A program made the position numbers and the translations under genes. Below, piece after piece: positions 46,937 to 59,615 of a stretch of DNA of 64,000 nt (within the stretch, counting starts at the first letter, position 1; each line of letters starts with the position of its first letter). The stretch is from Paraspadella gotoi (lineage: Eukaryota; Chaetognatha), in contig CM119267.1 of assembly GCA_051294375.1 (NCBI GenBank), positions 16,546,835 through 16,610,834 on the forward strand, in the 5' to 3' direction. The notes below the pieces were generated by a model, which was given only the letters and a program-made list of their open reading frames with translations, made no database searches and was not told the DNA's origin.

Positions 46937-49021
46937 NNNNNNNNNNNNNNNNNNNNNNNNNNNNNNNNNNNNNNNNNNNNNNNNNNNNNNNNNNNNNNNN
47001 NNNNNNNNNNNNNNNNNNNNNNNNNNNNNNNNNNNNNNNNNNNNNNNNNNNNNNNNNNNNNNNNNNNNNNNNNNNNNNNNNNNNNNNNNNNNNNGGGGGG
47101 GGGTTACTGATAACATCCTACCATATCTTTTGTAAAGATTGAGATTATTTGAATTTTTATTTTGTTGTAGATCTTGGATCTTATTTTTAGTTTCCCACTC
47201 GTCAATTGCTGAAACAAGTCTCAAGCTGTGAGAGAATAGGGAATGACGAATTGACGAGACTTCATAATTCAGCAAAGTTAAAATTTAATTAACCAAAATT
47301 CGACGAAGCATTTAATTCACTAAAATTATAATTGACCAAAACCAATTGTATGTTTTTTTTGCCATATAAAACGCACCCACGAAACATAAATATTATCCTC
47401 TTCGACACGAATGTCAGTACCCTCCCCTTACGCTGCCTCAGCGCCTCCGTCTCCGCCTCATCCCCCGCCTCCGCAGCAGCAGCCGCCGCTTTCTCCGCTT
47501 CCGCCGCCAAAATTGACGTCGTTGACTGCGCCTCTCAAGAGTTTTCCTTCGGCGTTTATTCCTGTTTGGGATCGCGATTTTGTCAGTCGAGGAATTGGAT
47601 TCCGCCTCCTGTTTTCTTTTTTCTTTCTTTCTTTCTTTCTTTCTTTCTTTCCCGCTTTCATTTTTTTTCTCTCATTTTCTTTTCCGCTTTTTTTATTTTC
47701 TCTTTCTTTTTCCATTTTTCGGTCGTTTTATTTTGGTTTCGGTTATTTTTCTTTCAAGTTTTTCCCATATTTTTTCCCAAAAAATTTTCTTTCGATTTAT
47801 TTTCTCATCTTTAATTTTTTTTTTCATCACTTCAACATTTCTTCTCTCGGTTTGACTAAAAGTTTCAATATTTACTTTATTATAGTCAGAATTTATTTAT
47901 TCTTAGGATCGTTGACACGTTTTTATTCGAGTAGATGCGAATCACTAGCAGTTTTCCGCATTTATTTCTTTTCTCTTTATCTCTTCCTCTAGTTTTTTTT
48001 TTCAAATTTAAACTATTTGTAGTAACTAAATTCTGTAACTTTTCTTCCCTCCTTTTTTTCTCGTTTTCTATTATTTTTATTATTATTCGACAAGATCCTT
48101 CGCCTTTGTCTTTCGTTTCTGTTTTCGCGACGCGATTTTCCAAGTTNNNNNNNNNNNNNNNNNNNNNNNNNNNNNNNNNNNNNNNNNNNNNNNNNNNNNN
48201 NNNNNNNNNNNNNNNNNNNNNNNNNNNNNNNNNNNNNNNNNNNNNNNNNNNNNNNNNNNNNNNNNNNNNNNNNNNNNNNNNNNNNNNNNNNNNNNNNNNN
48301 NNNNNNNNNNNNNNNNNNNNNNNNNNNNNNNNNNNNNNNNNNNNNNNNNNNNNNNNNNNNNNNNNNNNNNNNNNNNNNNNNNNNNNNNNNNNNNCGGATG
48401 TGAGAACATTTTTTTTACGGACCATCGACCCGATTCCACTCAACGAGGTTCACAACTCGCGGTAACAACCGGCATCACGAAGAGCCTCATCACGAAGAGC
48501 CTCACGAAGAGCCTCACGAAGAGCCTCACGAAGAGCCTCACGAAGAGCCTCACGAAGAGCCTCACGAAGAGCCTCACGAAGAGCCTCACGAAGAGCCTCA
48601 CGAAGCCTCACGAAGAGCCTCATCACGCCATTGCGTCATAACTTTGTCGATGACTCACGCTGCTACCCCATCAATTCCTCGATGGCTCACGTCAGCGCGC
48701 CATCATTCCATTCGATGTCTCACGTCACTGCGCCATCACTTTGTCGATCCCTAACTCACGCCACAGCATCAATGCTCCACTTTTTCGTCGGGAATGTTTT
48801 CGCCGCGCCATTCACGCCAGATCCGGCGGCGATAAAAAGAAAGAGAGTTGATTGGCTGAATTGGCGAATTCCGTCAACCGATTCGGGATTTTTTTTCAAT
48901 TTTTTGACGAACGAAAAGAAAAGAAAAAACTAAAGCGAAGAAGGCCTCAATTTTCTTTTCCTTTTCTTTTTTCTTTTCTTCGGGTTCAAACTCATGAATA
49001 CGCGATGCGACAAGACGCCCT

Positions 49022-49024
49022 TTC

Positions 49025-49056
<32 letters not shown>

Positions 49057-49078
49057 GCCGCCGCCACCGCCACCGTAA
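49022..49078. repeat. (CCG)n trinucleotide repeat
   Basis: CCGCCGCCG run with CAC interruptions. The left-arm equivalent (about 40330-40390) is GC-rich but scrambled. Confidence 0.92.
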
Positions 49079-49346
49079 CCGCCGCCGGGACGGGCCTCCG
49101 TTCTGCCCGTAATTGTAACGGAGCATAACCCATTCAATTGCCAGACGAATCTTTGCGCGGACAATAGGGGGAGGGGAAAAATAAAGACAAATTACGTCCG
49201 GGCGGCGACTCTCTCTCATCTCTCTCTCTCTCCATCTCAGATCTCTCTCTCTCTCTTTCATAACAATTTTTTTCATCCTTGACTGACTTTGATTTTCCGT
49301 TGAATTAGCTGAAGAATAACAGAACGCCGATATGTTGTTTTTTCCT

Positions 49347-49410
49347 TCTTTCTTTCTTTCTCTCTTTCCTTCTTTCTTTCTTTCTTTCTTTCTTTATTTC
49401 TTTCTTTTTT

Positions 49411-49491
<81 letters not shown>

Positions 49492-49510
49492 TTTTTTTCT
49501 TTCCTACTTA
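49347..49510. repeat. (TTTC)n repeat
   Basis: About 160 bases of TTTC units with a few interruptions. Confidence 0.97.
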
Positions 49511-49530
49511 TTTCTCCGTCTTATTTTTCC

Positions 49531-49730
49531 TTTTCCTTAAAAAAAACCCCTTCGCCGATGAATAACGCGCCATGAGAGGTGAAGAAGGACACCTAACGTA
49601 AACAAGAAAAGCTGAGAGAGAAAACAAAAGATCGTAAAAAGAAAAAAAGGAAGTCTCCGAGATATGTAGAAGCGAGAGAGGAGAAAGGAAAGAGAGAGAG
49701 AGGAGAGAGAGAGAAAGAGAAAGAGGAGGA

Positions 49731-49815
<85 letters not shown>

Positions 49816-49977
49816 GAGCAGAGAGAGAGAAAGCAAAGAGAGTGAGAGGACTTAATGAGGAAGAGAGAGGTAAAAAATTCGTAAATCCAATTTTCGTGGC
49901 TTCCACTTGATTCCCAATGCTTTTCTCGGTCACCCATCTGGGATCTGCGGAAAATTTTTTTCTTTCTCCCTCTCACT

Positions 49978-50030
<53 letters not shown>

Positions 50031-50930
50031 CTCTCTCTCTCTCTTCTCGTCTCTCGGTCTCTCTCTCTCCTCTCGCTCTTATTCGTCGTGAGGAAGGAAA
50101 AAAAACATGGACGGCAGGGTAGGGATGTTGGAAAGGTATTTAAGCTTCGGTTGAGCGGGCATGGAACCGTGACGGTTTCCGACTGTGCGTGAACAGTTTT
50201 TTTGGACAATAAAAGGTGGGAATTGGATTAGTAGGCCAGTTCGTAGAAATTTTAAACATTGACAGTTTAAAAAATTAAAAATCCTCAAAGCACAAATATT
50301 CCGACAAAAAAAAATATAAAAGTGTATTCTTATTACTCATTTTTAATATTTTCATCTTTTATTGATTACTTCCTCACTTCTTGCTTACCTCTTGATTAGG
50401 TTCACCTAAATATTTAGTTTTTTTTTCTCTCTTTTTTTTTCTCCTTCCAAGTATCCTAGGTCATGGTTTGCTATTTTGTTTCCCCCTCCAACTTTTCCCG
50501 CCTCGTTTCTATTTCGGAAATTTTTTTAAACCTTTCATTCTTCTATTTTTTTTTTCTTCTTCATTTCTATATCTTCCATTTCTTCTTTCTTTTCTTTTCC
50601 TTTCTTTCTTTTTTTTTCTTTCTTCTCATTTTTCCGCGTTGTTGTGACGACAAATTCATAATCCGTCTTCCGAGGGAGAGAGGGCGTTCTCCTCGCCCGA
50701 ATTCAAGAATTTAATTTCCTCGTAATTTTCACTTTATTTTTTTTTTTTTTTTTCAGTTTTCGCACTTTTTAGGTTTTTGGGTTAGTTTGTTTTTGTTTTG
50801 GCGCGGGGACGGTGTTTAATTTTTATTTTTTTCATTTCTTTAGGGGTTTTCAAAGGAGCAAAAAAGCCCGACTCGGATTCCGACCTCAAATTATTTTGGT
50901 TTTTTTTTCTGAATCTTAGAAACGCTGTTG
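49531..50930. other. Microsatellite-rich non-coding stretch
   Basis: GA-rich at 49670-49850, TC-rich at 49964-50070, then T-rich DNA. No exon was supported. Confidence 0.6.
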
Positions 50931-50941
50931 GAATTTAAACG

Positions 50942-51196
50942 TTGACGAAGGCACGCCCTTTGCGCGTCAAAACGGCGGTTACAGATCGATCATTTAAAAA
51001 AAAAGTCGTTACCGTTACTCCTTCCGCTTTGCATCAATGTCGCACTTACTGTAACAGCCTTACAACTAACAAACGATTTCGACATTTATTATCAAGCTTA
51101 AATTCCCACTGCGTTCCGCGTGCTGACTTTGAGTATGATACTAACAATGTTGTTTTTTTATTTACGCTCGTTTTTAGTTCACACACAGACTTTTAA
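50942..51196 (+). CDS. Uncertain ORF
   Basis: Open frame of about 84 codons after a stop, with no ATG at its start. It includes SFKKKVVTVTPSALHQCRTY and LLSSLNSHCVPRADFEYD. Protein-like composition, no domain known. It could be a pseudogene or exon fragment. Confidence 0.18.
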   Translation: MTKARPLRVKTAVTDRSFKKKVVTVTPSALHQCRTYCNSLTTNKRFRHLLSSLNSHCVPRADFEYDTNNVVFLFTLVFSSHTDF

Positions 51197-51366
51197 TATC
51201 ACGCTCAAAACAAGAATCACGCTAATCTTTGCGAAAGTAACGTTCGATTGGCGGCCCGTGGACTTTTAATGTGAGACCCAGATCGTTTTAATACCGACGC
51301 GAACTCAACGTTACTTTGGCAATCGGCACACACGCTGATTTCTAAGGTCAACAAACGTCGTTGGCA

Positions 51367-51562
51367 TTAACCATCGTCATCGTCGTCGTCGTCGTCGTCG
51401 CATGGCTTCTCTATTTGAGCCAGTCTTTCACTTTTTAACCTTTTATCTGAAGTCCAATGACCTTTTGTAAAATGGTCCACGATGCAAATATCACCCAAAG
51501 TTTCGATGGATTCGTTGCCTGCGTAAGCATTTTGCTTTTTGTCATAAAAGTTTTCAAAACTT
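51367..51562 (-). CDS. Candidate 3'-terminal exon ending in poly-Asp
   Basis: On the minus strand, after an acceptor-like CCACTGAG, the frame reads FENFYDKKQNAYAGNESIE, TLGDICIVDHFTKGHWTSD and KRLKSERLAQIEKPC, then a run of Asp, Gly and a TAA at 51367-51369. The residue mix is strikingly normal between a GA repeat upstream and the GAC repeat downstream. A minus-strand AATAAA lies about 200 bases past the stop, near 51160. Family not recognised. Confidence 0.4.
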
Positions 51563-51579
51563 CTCAGTGGAACTTGGGT

Positions 51580-51614
<35 letters not shown>

Positions 51615-51705
51615 TCTCTCTCTTCTCTCTATCTCTCTCCTCTCTCATCTCTCCTCTACTTCCTCTCTCTCTCCCTTCCGTCTCCCCTCATAACCACCCC
51701 ATCGG

Positions 51706-53355
51706 CAGGGTCGACGCGTTTTTACCTGAAAATTTACGCCTTAAATCTTAATCACCTGAAATCGAAAACCTGCATTAAACGTAATTTTAAGGGGAGGGAG
51801 AGAGAAGACGTAGGAAAGAGAGAGAGAAAGGAGGAGAGAGAGAGGAGGAGCAGAGAGAGAAGAGCAGAGAGAGAGAGAGAGAAGAGAGAGAGAAAAGAGA
51901 GAGAGAAGAGAGAGAGAGAGAGAGAAGAGAGAGAGAGATAAGAGGCAAATTAAAGTCAAGTCAAAAAACTGAAGAAAGGATGAAAACGCGGACAAAAGAG
52001 TTCCCCCTCTGAGATTTAGACGTTACGGGAATAAGACGCCTTTTTTTAAAAAAAAAAGTAAGGGATCTTGCTGCGGGGAGGCGCGGTCGGGTACTGGGTA
52101 GGGAAATTTTGAAACTTCAAGATAGCGGGAGAAGGCGAGGGTAGATTTGAGAAAAGGTTTGGGGTTTTAAAAAAAATACGAAGGCCGCGGGCGATGGTAT
52201 ATAGTATCTTACTTGTTCGGGCCCGAGGGCGGGAAAAAGTTTTCTTTCCCCCCTCTCATTTCTTTTGAAGAATCGGGGTGGGGAAAGAAATGTGTGAGAT
52301 TCTTAAGACTTTATCGTCTTAATTATAGGATTGAATAGCTGGAAAAGTGACAAAAGGAAACCCGAGTCTGAATTAAAGGTGTGAGGCCCGTCTCTCTAAT
52401 CCCCCTCCAGCATCTGGACCAAAAGATTGGATATTTTTTTCGCAAGAGAATTTGTGGAGTTTTTTTTGAGGGTTTTTCCTTAATTTTCGGGCGAAGAAAA
52501 GTTGTTTTAAGAAAATTTTTCAATTGTATTTTTGAAAACTAAAAGAAAAAAGGTGGAGGAGATCAAGAAGACGAAAGGAGTTTAATGAAAGTGTTTTTCT
52601 TATTATTTTTAAAGTCATTTATTCAATTTAACATACTTTTTCCTGCAACCCGAACTAATTAGCTACTAATTTTTTTTTAATTGACTTCTCATTCGTTATT
52701 TATTTGTTCTTAAAACTCGACTTTCGTTAACCTAACGTGGTTGTTCTTTAACAACACGAAACATTTTTTCCTTGACCATAGAACCCTACCCGTTCTCGTC
52801 CGACGGACAATTAGTCCTCGTTGCTGTTCTTAAGTCGTCGTTGGTCAGAACCGTGGGGTTTTTCGTCACCGGACTTTTCGTTTCTCGGGCCGCCTCCGCG
52901 CGAAAGGAAAAGACTTCCGCTCGCAACACAAATAACGTTTTTAAAAATCTCATTATTATAGTCCTGGTATATTGTCTTCAGATATTCGCAAGGTAAAAAC
53001 CCTATTAGTTTTCTTATTGTTTCTTTCAGTGATATTATATAGTAACCTCTAATTGTAATTTTTTTAAAAAATATATTTAAGTAAACTGTTTAAACTACGA
53101 TATATATTAGTCTTGTACGAAGTTTCCTGATGGTTATTGAATTTTCATTAGTTCTATCTCCGTTCTCGTCGAAATTTTTTTTTAATCCGCTATTTCCGTA
53201 GTATTTACTTTTTTTTATAACAATTAATTTATCTTTTATTATCCTGTTTTTCTTTCTTTTTTTTTATAAGCATTCACGGCCGCCATCGCGCCGTTTTTGT
53301 TTCCTGGCGCCGAACGGTACCTGTCAGGCTCGCAGGTGGCGAGAGAAGAACGAAG

Positions 53356-53423
<68 letters not shown>

Positions 53424-53581
53424 GAGAGAAAGATGAGTAGAGGAGAGAGAGAGAGAGAAGAGGAGGAGATCGTGTCTTGGTAATAATATCCCATTTCAAA
53501 TTACGGTGAAAGCTTCCTCGAGAACGAACATAAAAGATCGAGAGAGTATATTCTTTTCTTTTTTCTTTCATTTTTTTTTTT
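51706..53581 (+). repeat. Mosaic block L, copy 1
   Basis: Direct repeat of 56982-58795. Landmarks: CGCCTTAAATCTTAATCACC, GGGATCTTGCTGCGGGGAGG, CCAGCATCTGGACCAAAAGA and TTAGTCTTGTACGAAGTTTC, all in order. Differences are overwhelmingly single-base indels. It includes GA runs at 51790-51940 and 53360-53425. Confidence 0.93.
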
Positions 53582-53599
53582 TAAATTTTAATTTTTCGA

Positions 53600-53810
53600 A
53601 TTCCTGATAGATTCGACAGAACCGAGTGAGGAGGAGGAAGAGGACGAGGACGAGATAACGAAGTCACGGGAAGAGCGAAAGAGGAGGAAGAGGAGGAAGA
53701 AAAGAGGACATCTGTAGCTTTGGGGTCGTTTCGGCATGAGAAGAGAGAGAGAGAGAGAGAGAGGAGAGAGAAGAGGAGAGAGAGGAGAGAGAAGAGAGAG
53801 AGAGAGAGAG

Positions 53811-53855
<45 letters not shown>

Positions 53856-54030
53856 CAAGAGAGGGAAGAGAGGAGAGAGCTGCAACACAAACAACTTGGG
53901 TTAATCACGGGAACGCGGACGAAAGATTTCGTGTAATCGGGGCGAATGAAAACAAACCGATTCTGTGGTTCTCGGTGTGTGGGGATCGAGGGGAACGAAA
54001 GACATTGGCTAAGATGATCGTCTCTCTCTT
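53600..54030 (-). repeat. Mosaic block M-J, inverted copy
   Basis: Reverse complement of about 59050-59431. Landmarks: GGTCGTTTCGGCATGAGA against CTATGCCCGAAACGACC, and GAGAGCTGCAACACAAACAA against TTTGTGTTGCAGCTCTC. Its position relative to block N is swapped compared with the right side. Confidence 0.85.
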
Positions 54031-54038
54031 TCTCTCTC

Positions 54039-54075
<37 letters not shown>

Positions 54076-54115
54076 TCTCTCTCTCCTCTTNNNNNNNNNN
54101 NNNNNNNNNNNNNNN

Positions 54116-56265
54116 ATCGCGTTCGTCGCTCATGCTGTTCTCCATTAACGGTTTGCCGCCAGCGAACTGAAGCATCTGATACCCAAAATTCCCCTCTTTC
54201 TTTGTCCTCTCAAGAAGTAGGGATTACACTTTTATCGCGCATGAGAATCCGGAACCGGTAACCCAAAGATCATTATGATTAAGACTAAGGACGCACGTGG
54301 AAGGGGACGAACGACGACGATCGACGACGAGCGACGAACAGACGATGCACGACAGCTCAGTGGATCCTTCCCGTCTCGCCGGTTACACAGTCCAGGATAG
54401 AACAGAGATCGTGGGAACAAAGAAAATAAAGAACTAGAAAGCCACTTGTCTCCCTTCCGACGCTGCAGAGACCGAGAGGGAAAAGAATTCTTTCTTTTTC
54501 TTTTTTTTGTTAAATTCATTCATTACTCATTTTCGTTGGTTTTAAAGCTTTCAAATAATGGCAAATGAAATGTATCTTTGCCCATGGCTATGTCCATTAA
54601 TGTACATTCCTAAAAGTTTAATGAGTATCAGATTTCGCGCTATATTATTTATGATTGAGCCCCGGCGTGTTAAAAAAAAAATTAAATCCTTCTACAAATG
54701 ATTTATATTGAGTACTCATTCTAAAACAACTCCAGGAAGTCGTCTCTGTGTCCCTTACGATATCCTACTTAACAGATTTAAACAACACTCGAAAACTTTT
54801 TATAGAGGCTTGAACTTATATGTTTTTCTCAAGTAATGCTTCTGATTTAAAAATCTTAACCGAGTGTCGAAAGAACAGAAATCTGACCCGACGGCGACCT
54901 ATTTAGAGTAATTTAAACCAACCCGTTGCCGCTGAAAAAAATATAACAACATAAAACGTCTGTCACCACTTTTTCAACTCTTCAATGTGACTCCATTTTT
55001 TTCTCCCCTATCACTTTGTCTCGATTTTTTTTTTTTTCTTTGACCTCATCGATTTATTTCTTCACACTCCTATGCGCACCTGTCTATTTTTCTCGACTCT
55101 TGTTTCTTTCTTAAAATTTCTCCGCGCTCCCCCACCTTCACTTTTTAAATCCCAGCCGCATGCCACTGCCACAATTCTTATTCTTTATTTATTTTTCTTA
55201 TCTTCTCGGTTAAGATTTTCTTTCATTTTATTTCATTCGGATCTTTTTTTCTCTCGTTTCTCTTTTCACTCTCCCCTTTTTCAATCGAAGCATTTCTCTA
55301 TTCTGCATCATACTGTTGGTCTTAACCACCTTTCATCATTTTTGGCAATACTCGTTTTATTTGTTCTCATACGTTGTAACCTCTTTGGAAAACATTTTTC
55401 CTTCTTCCATTGGAATTCTTATTCACCTTCGTATTAATTTCCCCTCAACCGCTCAACCGCACAATCGCTCAGTTTTTCCAAACCGTTCCTGCCTGCCCCC
55501 CCACCTACAGTTTACTTCAAACCCCACCCCCGCCATTCTCATCCCTTGTTAAGTCTTAACCTTACTCCTCCAGGTTAATTTCTTATCTTCCCCTTCAACA
55601 ATGTTTTTCTCTCTTCGGACTCCTTTGTCTTCTTTTTTTCCTTGAGCGCAAAAGGATATTTGACTCCGGATGAAGCGCACGAGGGTAAGCAAATGCTTTT
55701 TTTATCTGCGACCAGTTTGACAAGGAGATGAAGAAGGTGCTCAAGGTACGTCTGTCTCGGCGTCGTCGTCAACTCCGTCGTCCCTGATTGGTCGCTCGTT
55801 ACTTCATCACTGCCTTTCAGCAAAATTTCGTTTCTCTGATCTCATCTGTGCGCCCATGCCTCCCATTGTCATCCATCGACATCAACTGTCATTAGCTCTG
55901 TCTGTCATCGAATGCTTCTCTTAACCCCCGCTGGAGTCAATCGACCCTGCCGCCCGATGATCTACGACCCAGCAAAGGGATCACTCGCCACGCACACTTG
56001 AGGTGTGTATGTCACTGTCCGCAAAAATCACATATCCCCCACGGCCACCCCCACACCCCCCCCCGAGACCCTAGCGCGCCTCTTCCCCCCCCACCCAATC
56101 GCTCACGGACGTTTTCGCGAGACCCGTTCCGTGGAGATACTTTATCTCGTCGTTCGTTCGTCGTTCGTTCCGTTCGGACTCCGAGGTTGCTAATCTGGTT
56201 ACAGATGCTGTGCGTTTGTTTTTCTCTCGTGTTCAAAAATACGATCGGAAATGGCACCTTTAATT
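54116..56265 (+). repeat. Inverted repeat 3, left arm (block N)
   Basis: Reverse complement of 59457-61188. It starts at a 25-base gap; the first bases (ATCGCGTTCGTCGCTC) match the end of the right arm near 61188. It contains AT-rich DNA at 54520-55000, pyrimidine-rich DNA at 55000-55560 and a C-rich block at 56038-56095. No gene is supported. Confidence 0.9.
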
Positions 56266-56288
56266 TGCGACGAAGAGTTGGTGTTGTC

Positions 56289-56833
56289 GGATCCGATGGT
56301 CGGCTTCGAAGTCAACCGCTCGGGCTCCCGGTATCTAAGGTCGCGATCTTGTCTCGATCTTAGCCTCTTTTTTCTTTTTTTTTTTTTTATTGTGTGTGTG
56401 CGATTCGATTCGTCCGATCCGGAGCCTTATAAAAAGTATAACCCTTTTAACTCTCATTCTCGTGTGTGACGGGCACGCATGAGAGAGAGGCAGAGAGAGA
56501 TAGATAGAGAGAGAGATTAGAAGAGTGACGTCGAGCTCTGCAGGCGTAGTAGGAGATTGGAGACTCGTGAGAAACAGCGGTAGGAGCACTGAGGAGGATG
56601 AGAGAGATGTATGAGAGGATCATTCTTACAGGCCAATGGTACCTCCCGCGCCACGTACGTTGCTGATTCCGTTCCTCCTCGCAGTCTCGATACTAAATAC
56701 TCCCCACACACCGAGACGGAACCACAGAATCGGTACTTGTTTTCATTCGCCCGACAAAAACTTACACCGAAAATCTTTCGTCCGGCGTTCCCGTTTAAAT
56801 TACCCAGTAGCTTTGTGTTTGTTGTTTGCAGCT
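56289..56833 (+). repeat. Mosaic blocks K and J, copy 1
   Basis: Direct repeat of parts of 58829-59205. Landmarks: CCCGGTATCTAAGGTCGCGA against CCCGGTATCTAAGTCGCGA, and GTTTTCATTCGCCC. Confidence 0.85.
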
Positions 56834-56848
56834 CTCTCTCTGCTCTCT

Positions 56849-56915
<67 letters not shown>

Positions 56916-56981
56916 CTCTCTCTCCTCTCCTTCTCTCTCTCCTCTCTCTCTCTACTCTCTCTCTCTCCAAGTCCTATACCC

Positions 56982-57174
56982 GGTCAGGGTCGAACGCGTT
57001 TTTTACCATGAAATTTAACGCCTTAAATCTTAATCACCGCTGAAAGTCGAAACCTGCATTAAACGTAATTTAAGGGGAGGGAGAGAGAAAGACGTAGGAA
57101 GAGAGAGAGAGAAAGAGAGAGAGAGAGAGGAGGACAGAGAGAGAGCAGAGAGAGAGAGAGAGAAGAGATGAGAG

Positions 57175-57233
<59 letters not shown>

Positions 57234-58585
57234 TAAGAGTGCAAATTAAGTCGTCAAAAAACTGAAGAAAGGATGAAAAGCGGACAAAGAGTTCCCCCCT
57301 CTGGATTCAGACGTACGGGAATAAGACGCCTTTTTTTAAAAAAAAGTAGGGATCTTGCTGCGGGGAGGCGGGTCGGGTACTGGGTAGGGAATTTTGAAAC
57401 TTCAGATAGCGGGAGAAGGCGAGGGTAGATTTGAGAAAAGGTTGGGGTTTTAAAAAAATACGAGGCCGCGGCAGAGGGAATAGTATCTTCTTGTTCGGCC
57501 CGAGGGGGGAAAAAGTTTCTTTCCCCCCCTCATTTCTTTTGAAGAAATCGGGGGTGGGGAAAGAATGTGGTGAGATCTTAAGACTTATCTCTTAATTATA
57601 TTGATAGCTGGAAAAGTGAAAAGGAAACCCGAGTCTGAATTAAGGTTGAGGCCCGTCTCTCTAATCCCCCCTCCAGCATCTGGACCAAAAGATTGGATAT
57701 TTTTTTCGCAGAGAGAATTTGTGGAGTTTTTTTGAGGGTTTTTCTTAATTTTCGGGCGAAGAAAATTGTTTAAGAAAAAATTTTCATTGATTTTTGAAAC
57801 TAAAAGAAAAAAAGGTGGAGGAGATCAAGAAGACGAAAGGAGGTTTAATGAAACGTGTTTTTCATTATTTTTTAATTCATTTATTCAATTTAACATACTT
57901 TTTCTGCACCCGAACTAATTAGCTACTAATTTTTTTTATTTGACTTCTCATTCGTTATTTATTTGTTCTTAAAACTCGACTTTCGTTAACTAACGTGGTT
58001 GTTCTTTTAACAACCGAAAACATTTTCCTTGACATAAGAACCCTACCCGTTCTCTCCGACGACATAGTCCTCGTTGCTGTTCTAGTCGTCGTTGTCAGAA
58101 ACCGCGGGGTTTTCGTCACCGGACTTTTTCGTTCTCGGCCCCCCGCGCGAAAGGAAAACGACTTCCCTCGCAACACAAATAACTTTTTAAAATCTCGATT
58201 TTTAGTCCTGTATATTGTCTTAGATATTCGCAAGGTAAAAACCTATTTAGTTTCTTATTGTTTCTTTCAGTAGATATTATATAGTAACTCTAATTGTAAT
58301 TTTTTAAAAAATATTTAAGTAAACTGTTTAAACTACGATATATATTAGTCTTGTACGAAGTTTCCTATGTTATTGAATTTCTTAGTTCTTTCTCCGCGAA
58401 ATTTTTTTTTAATCCGCTATTTCCGTAGTATTTACTTTTATTTTATAACAATTAATTTTATCCTTTTATATCCTGTTTTTCTTTCTTTTTTTTTATAAGC
58501 ATTCACGCCGCCACGCGCGTTTTTGTTTCCTGGGCCGAACGGTACCTGGCAGGCTCGCGGTGGCGAGAGAAGAACGAAGAAAGAA

Positions 58586-58625
<40 letters not shown>

Positions 58626-58795
58626 AGAGAGAGAGAGAGAGAGAAGACGAGAGAAAGAGAGTAGAGAGAGAGAAGAGAGAGAGAAAGACGAGATCGTGTC
58701 TTGGTAATAATATCCTTTCAATTACGGAACTTGCCTCGAGAACGAAACAAAAAAGATCGAGAGAGTATTTCTTTTCTTTTCTTTCTTTTTTTTTT
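56982..58795 (+). repeat. Mosaic block L, copy 2
   Basis: Second copy of 51706-53581, slightly shorter through scattered one-base deletions. Confidence 0.93.
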
Positions 58796-58994
58796 GTCGA
58801 CGAAATGGACTATTCTGACGAAAGATTTTTGTTCGATCCGAGGTCGCGTCAACGTCGGTCCCGGTATCTAAGTCGCGATCTTGACCTCGATCTTTAGTTT
58901 TTTCTTTTTTTTTTTATCCGCGTCATCTAAACGATCGATCGTCGATCCGACTTATAAAAATAACCTTTAACTCTCCTTTTCGTTGGTGCGAGGC

Positions 58995-59042
<48 letters not shown>

Positions 59043-59221
59043 AGAGATCATCTTTAAGCCAATGTCTGTTCCCGTTCCCCTCGATCCCCAACACACCGAG
59101 AAACCCACATGAGATCGGTTTGTTTTCATTCGCCCCCGGAATTACACGAAATCTTTCGTCCGCGTTCCCGTAATTAACCCAAGTGTGTTTGTGTTGCAGC
59201 TCTCTCCTCTCTTCCTCTCTG

Positions 59222-59283
<62 letters not shown>

Positions 59284-59306
59284 TTCTCTCTCTCTCTCTC
59301 TCCTCT

Positions 59307-59343
<37 letters not shown>

Positions 59344-59566
59344 ATGCCCGAAACGACCCCTTAAAGTAACAGATTCCTCTTTCTTCCTCCTCTTCCTCCT
59401 CTCTATCGCTCTTCCCGTTGACTTCGTTATCNNNNNNNNNNNNNNNNNNNNNNNNNGTTTGACACGAAGAAAAACAAACACAACCTCGGAGTCGACGACG
59501 AACGACGACGAACGACGAAGATAAAGTCTCCCACGAGGCGTCATCCGCGGAAATCCGTGAGCCGAG

Positions 59567-59615
59567 TTGGGGGGGAAGAGGCCGAGGTCTGGGGGGGGGT
59601 GGGGCCCGTGGGGAG
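59567..59615 (+). other. G-quadruplex-prone G runs
   Basis: Runs of 7, 9, 4 and 4 G occur within about 50 bases on the plus strand. The matching C-rich block in the other arm is at 56038-56095. Confidence 0.5.

Noticed and set aside
48476-48626. Regular short repeats resembling a CRISPR array
   Set aside because: The units are 12 bp and contiguous with no spacers; this is a minisatellite in eukaryotic DNA.
56012-56363. Pro/Arg-rich frames on both strands at 56.0-56.36 kb
   Set aside because: They derive from a C-rich block and are broken in the inverted copy at 59.46-59.65 kb; no domain was recognised.
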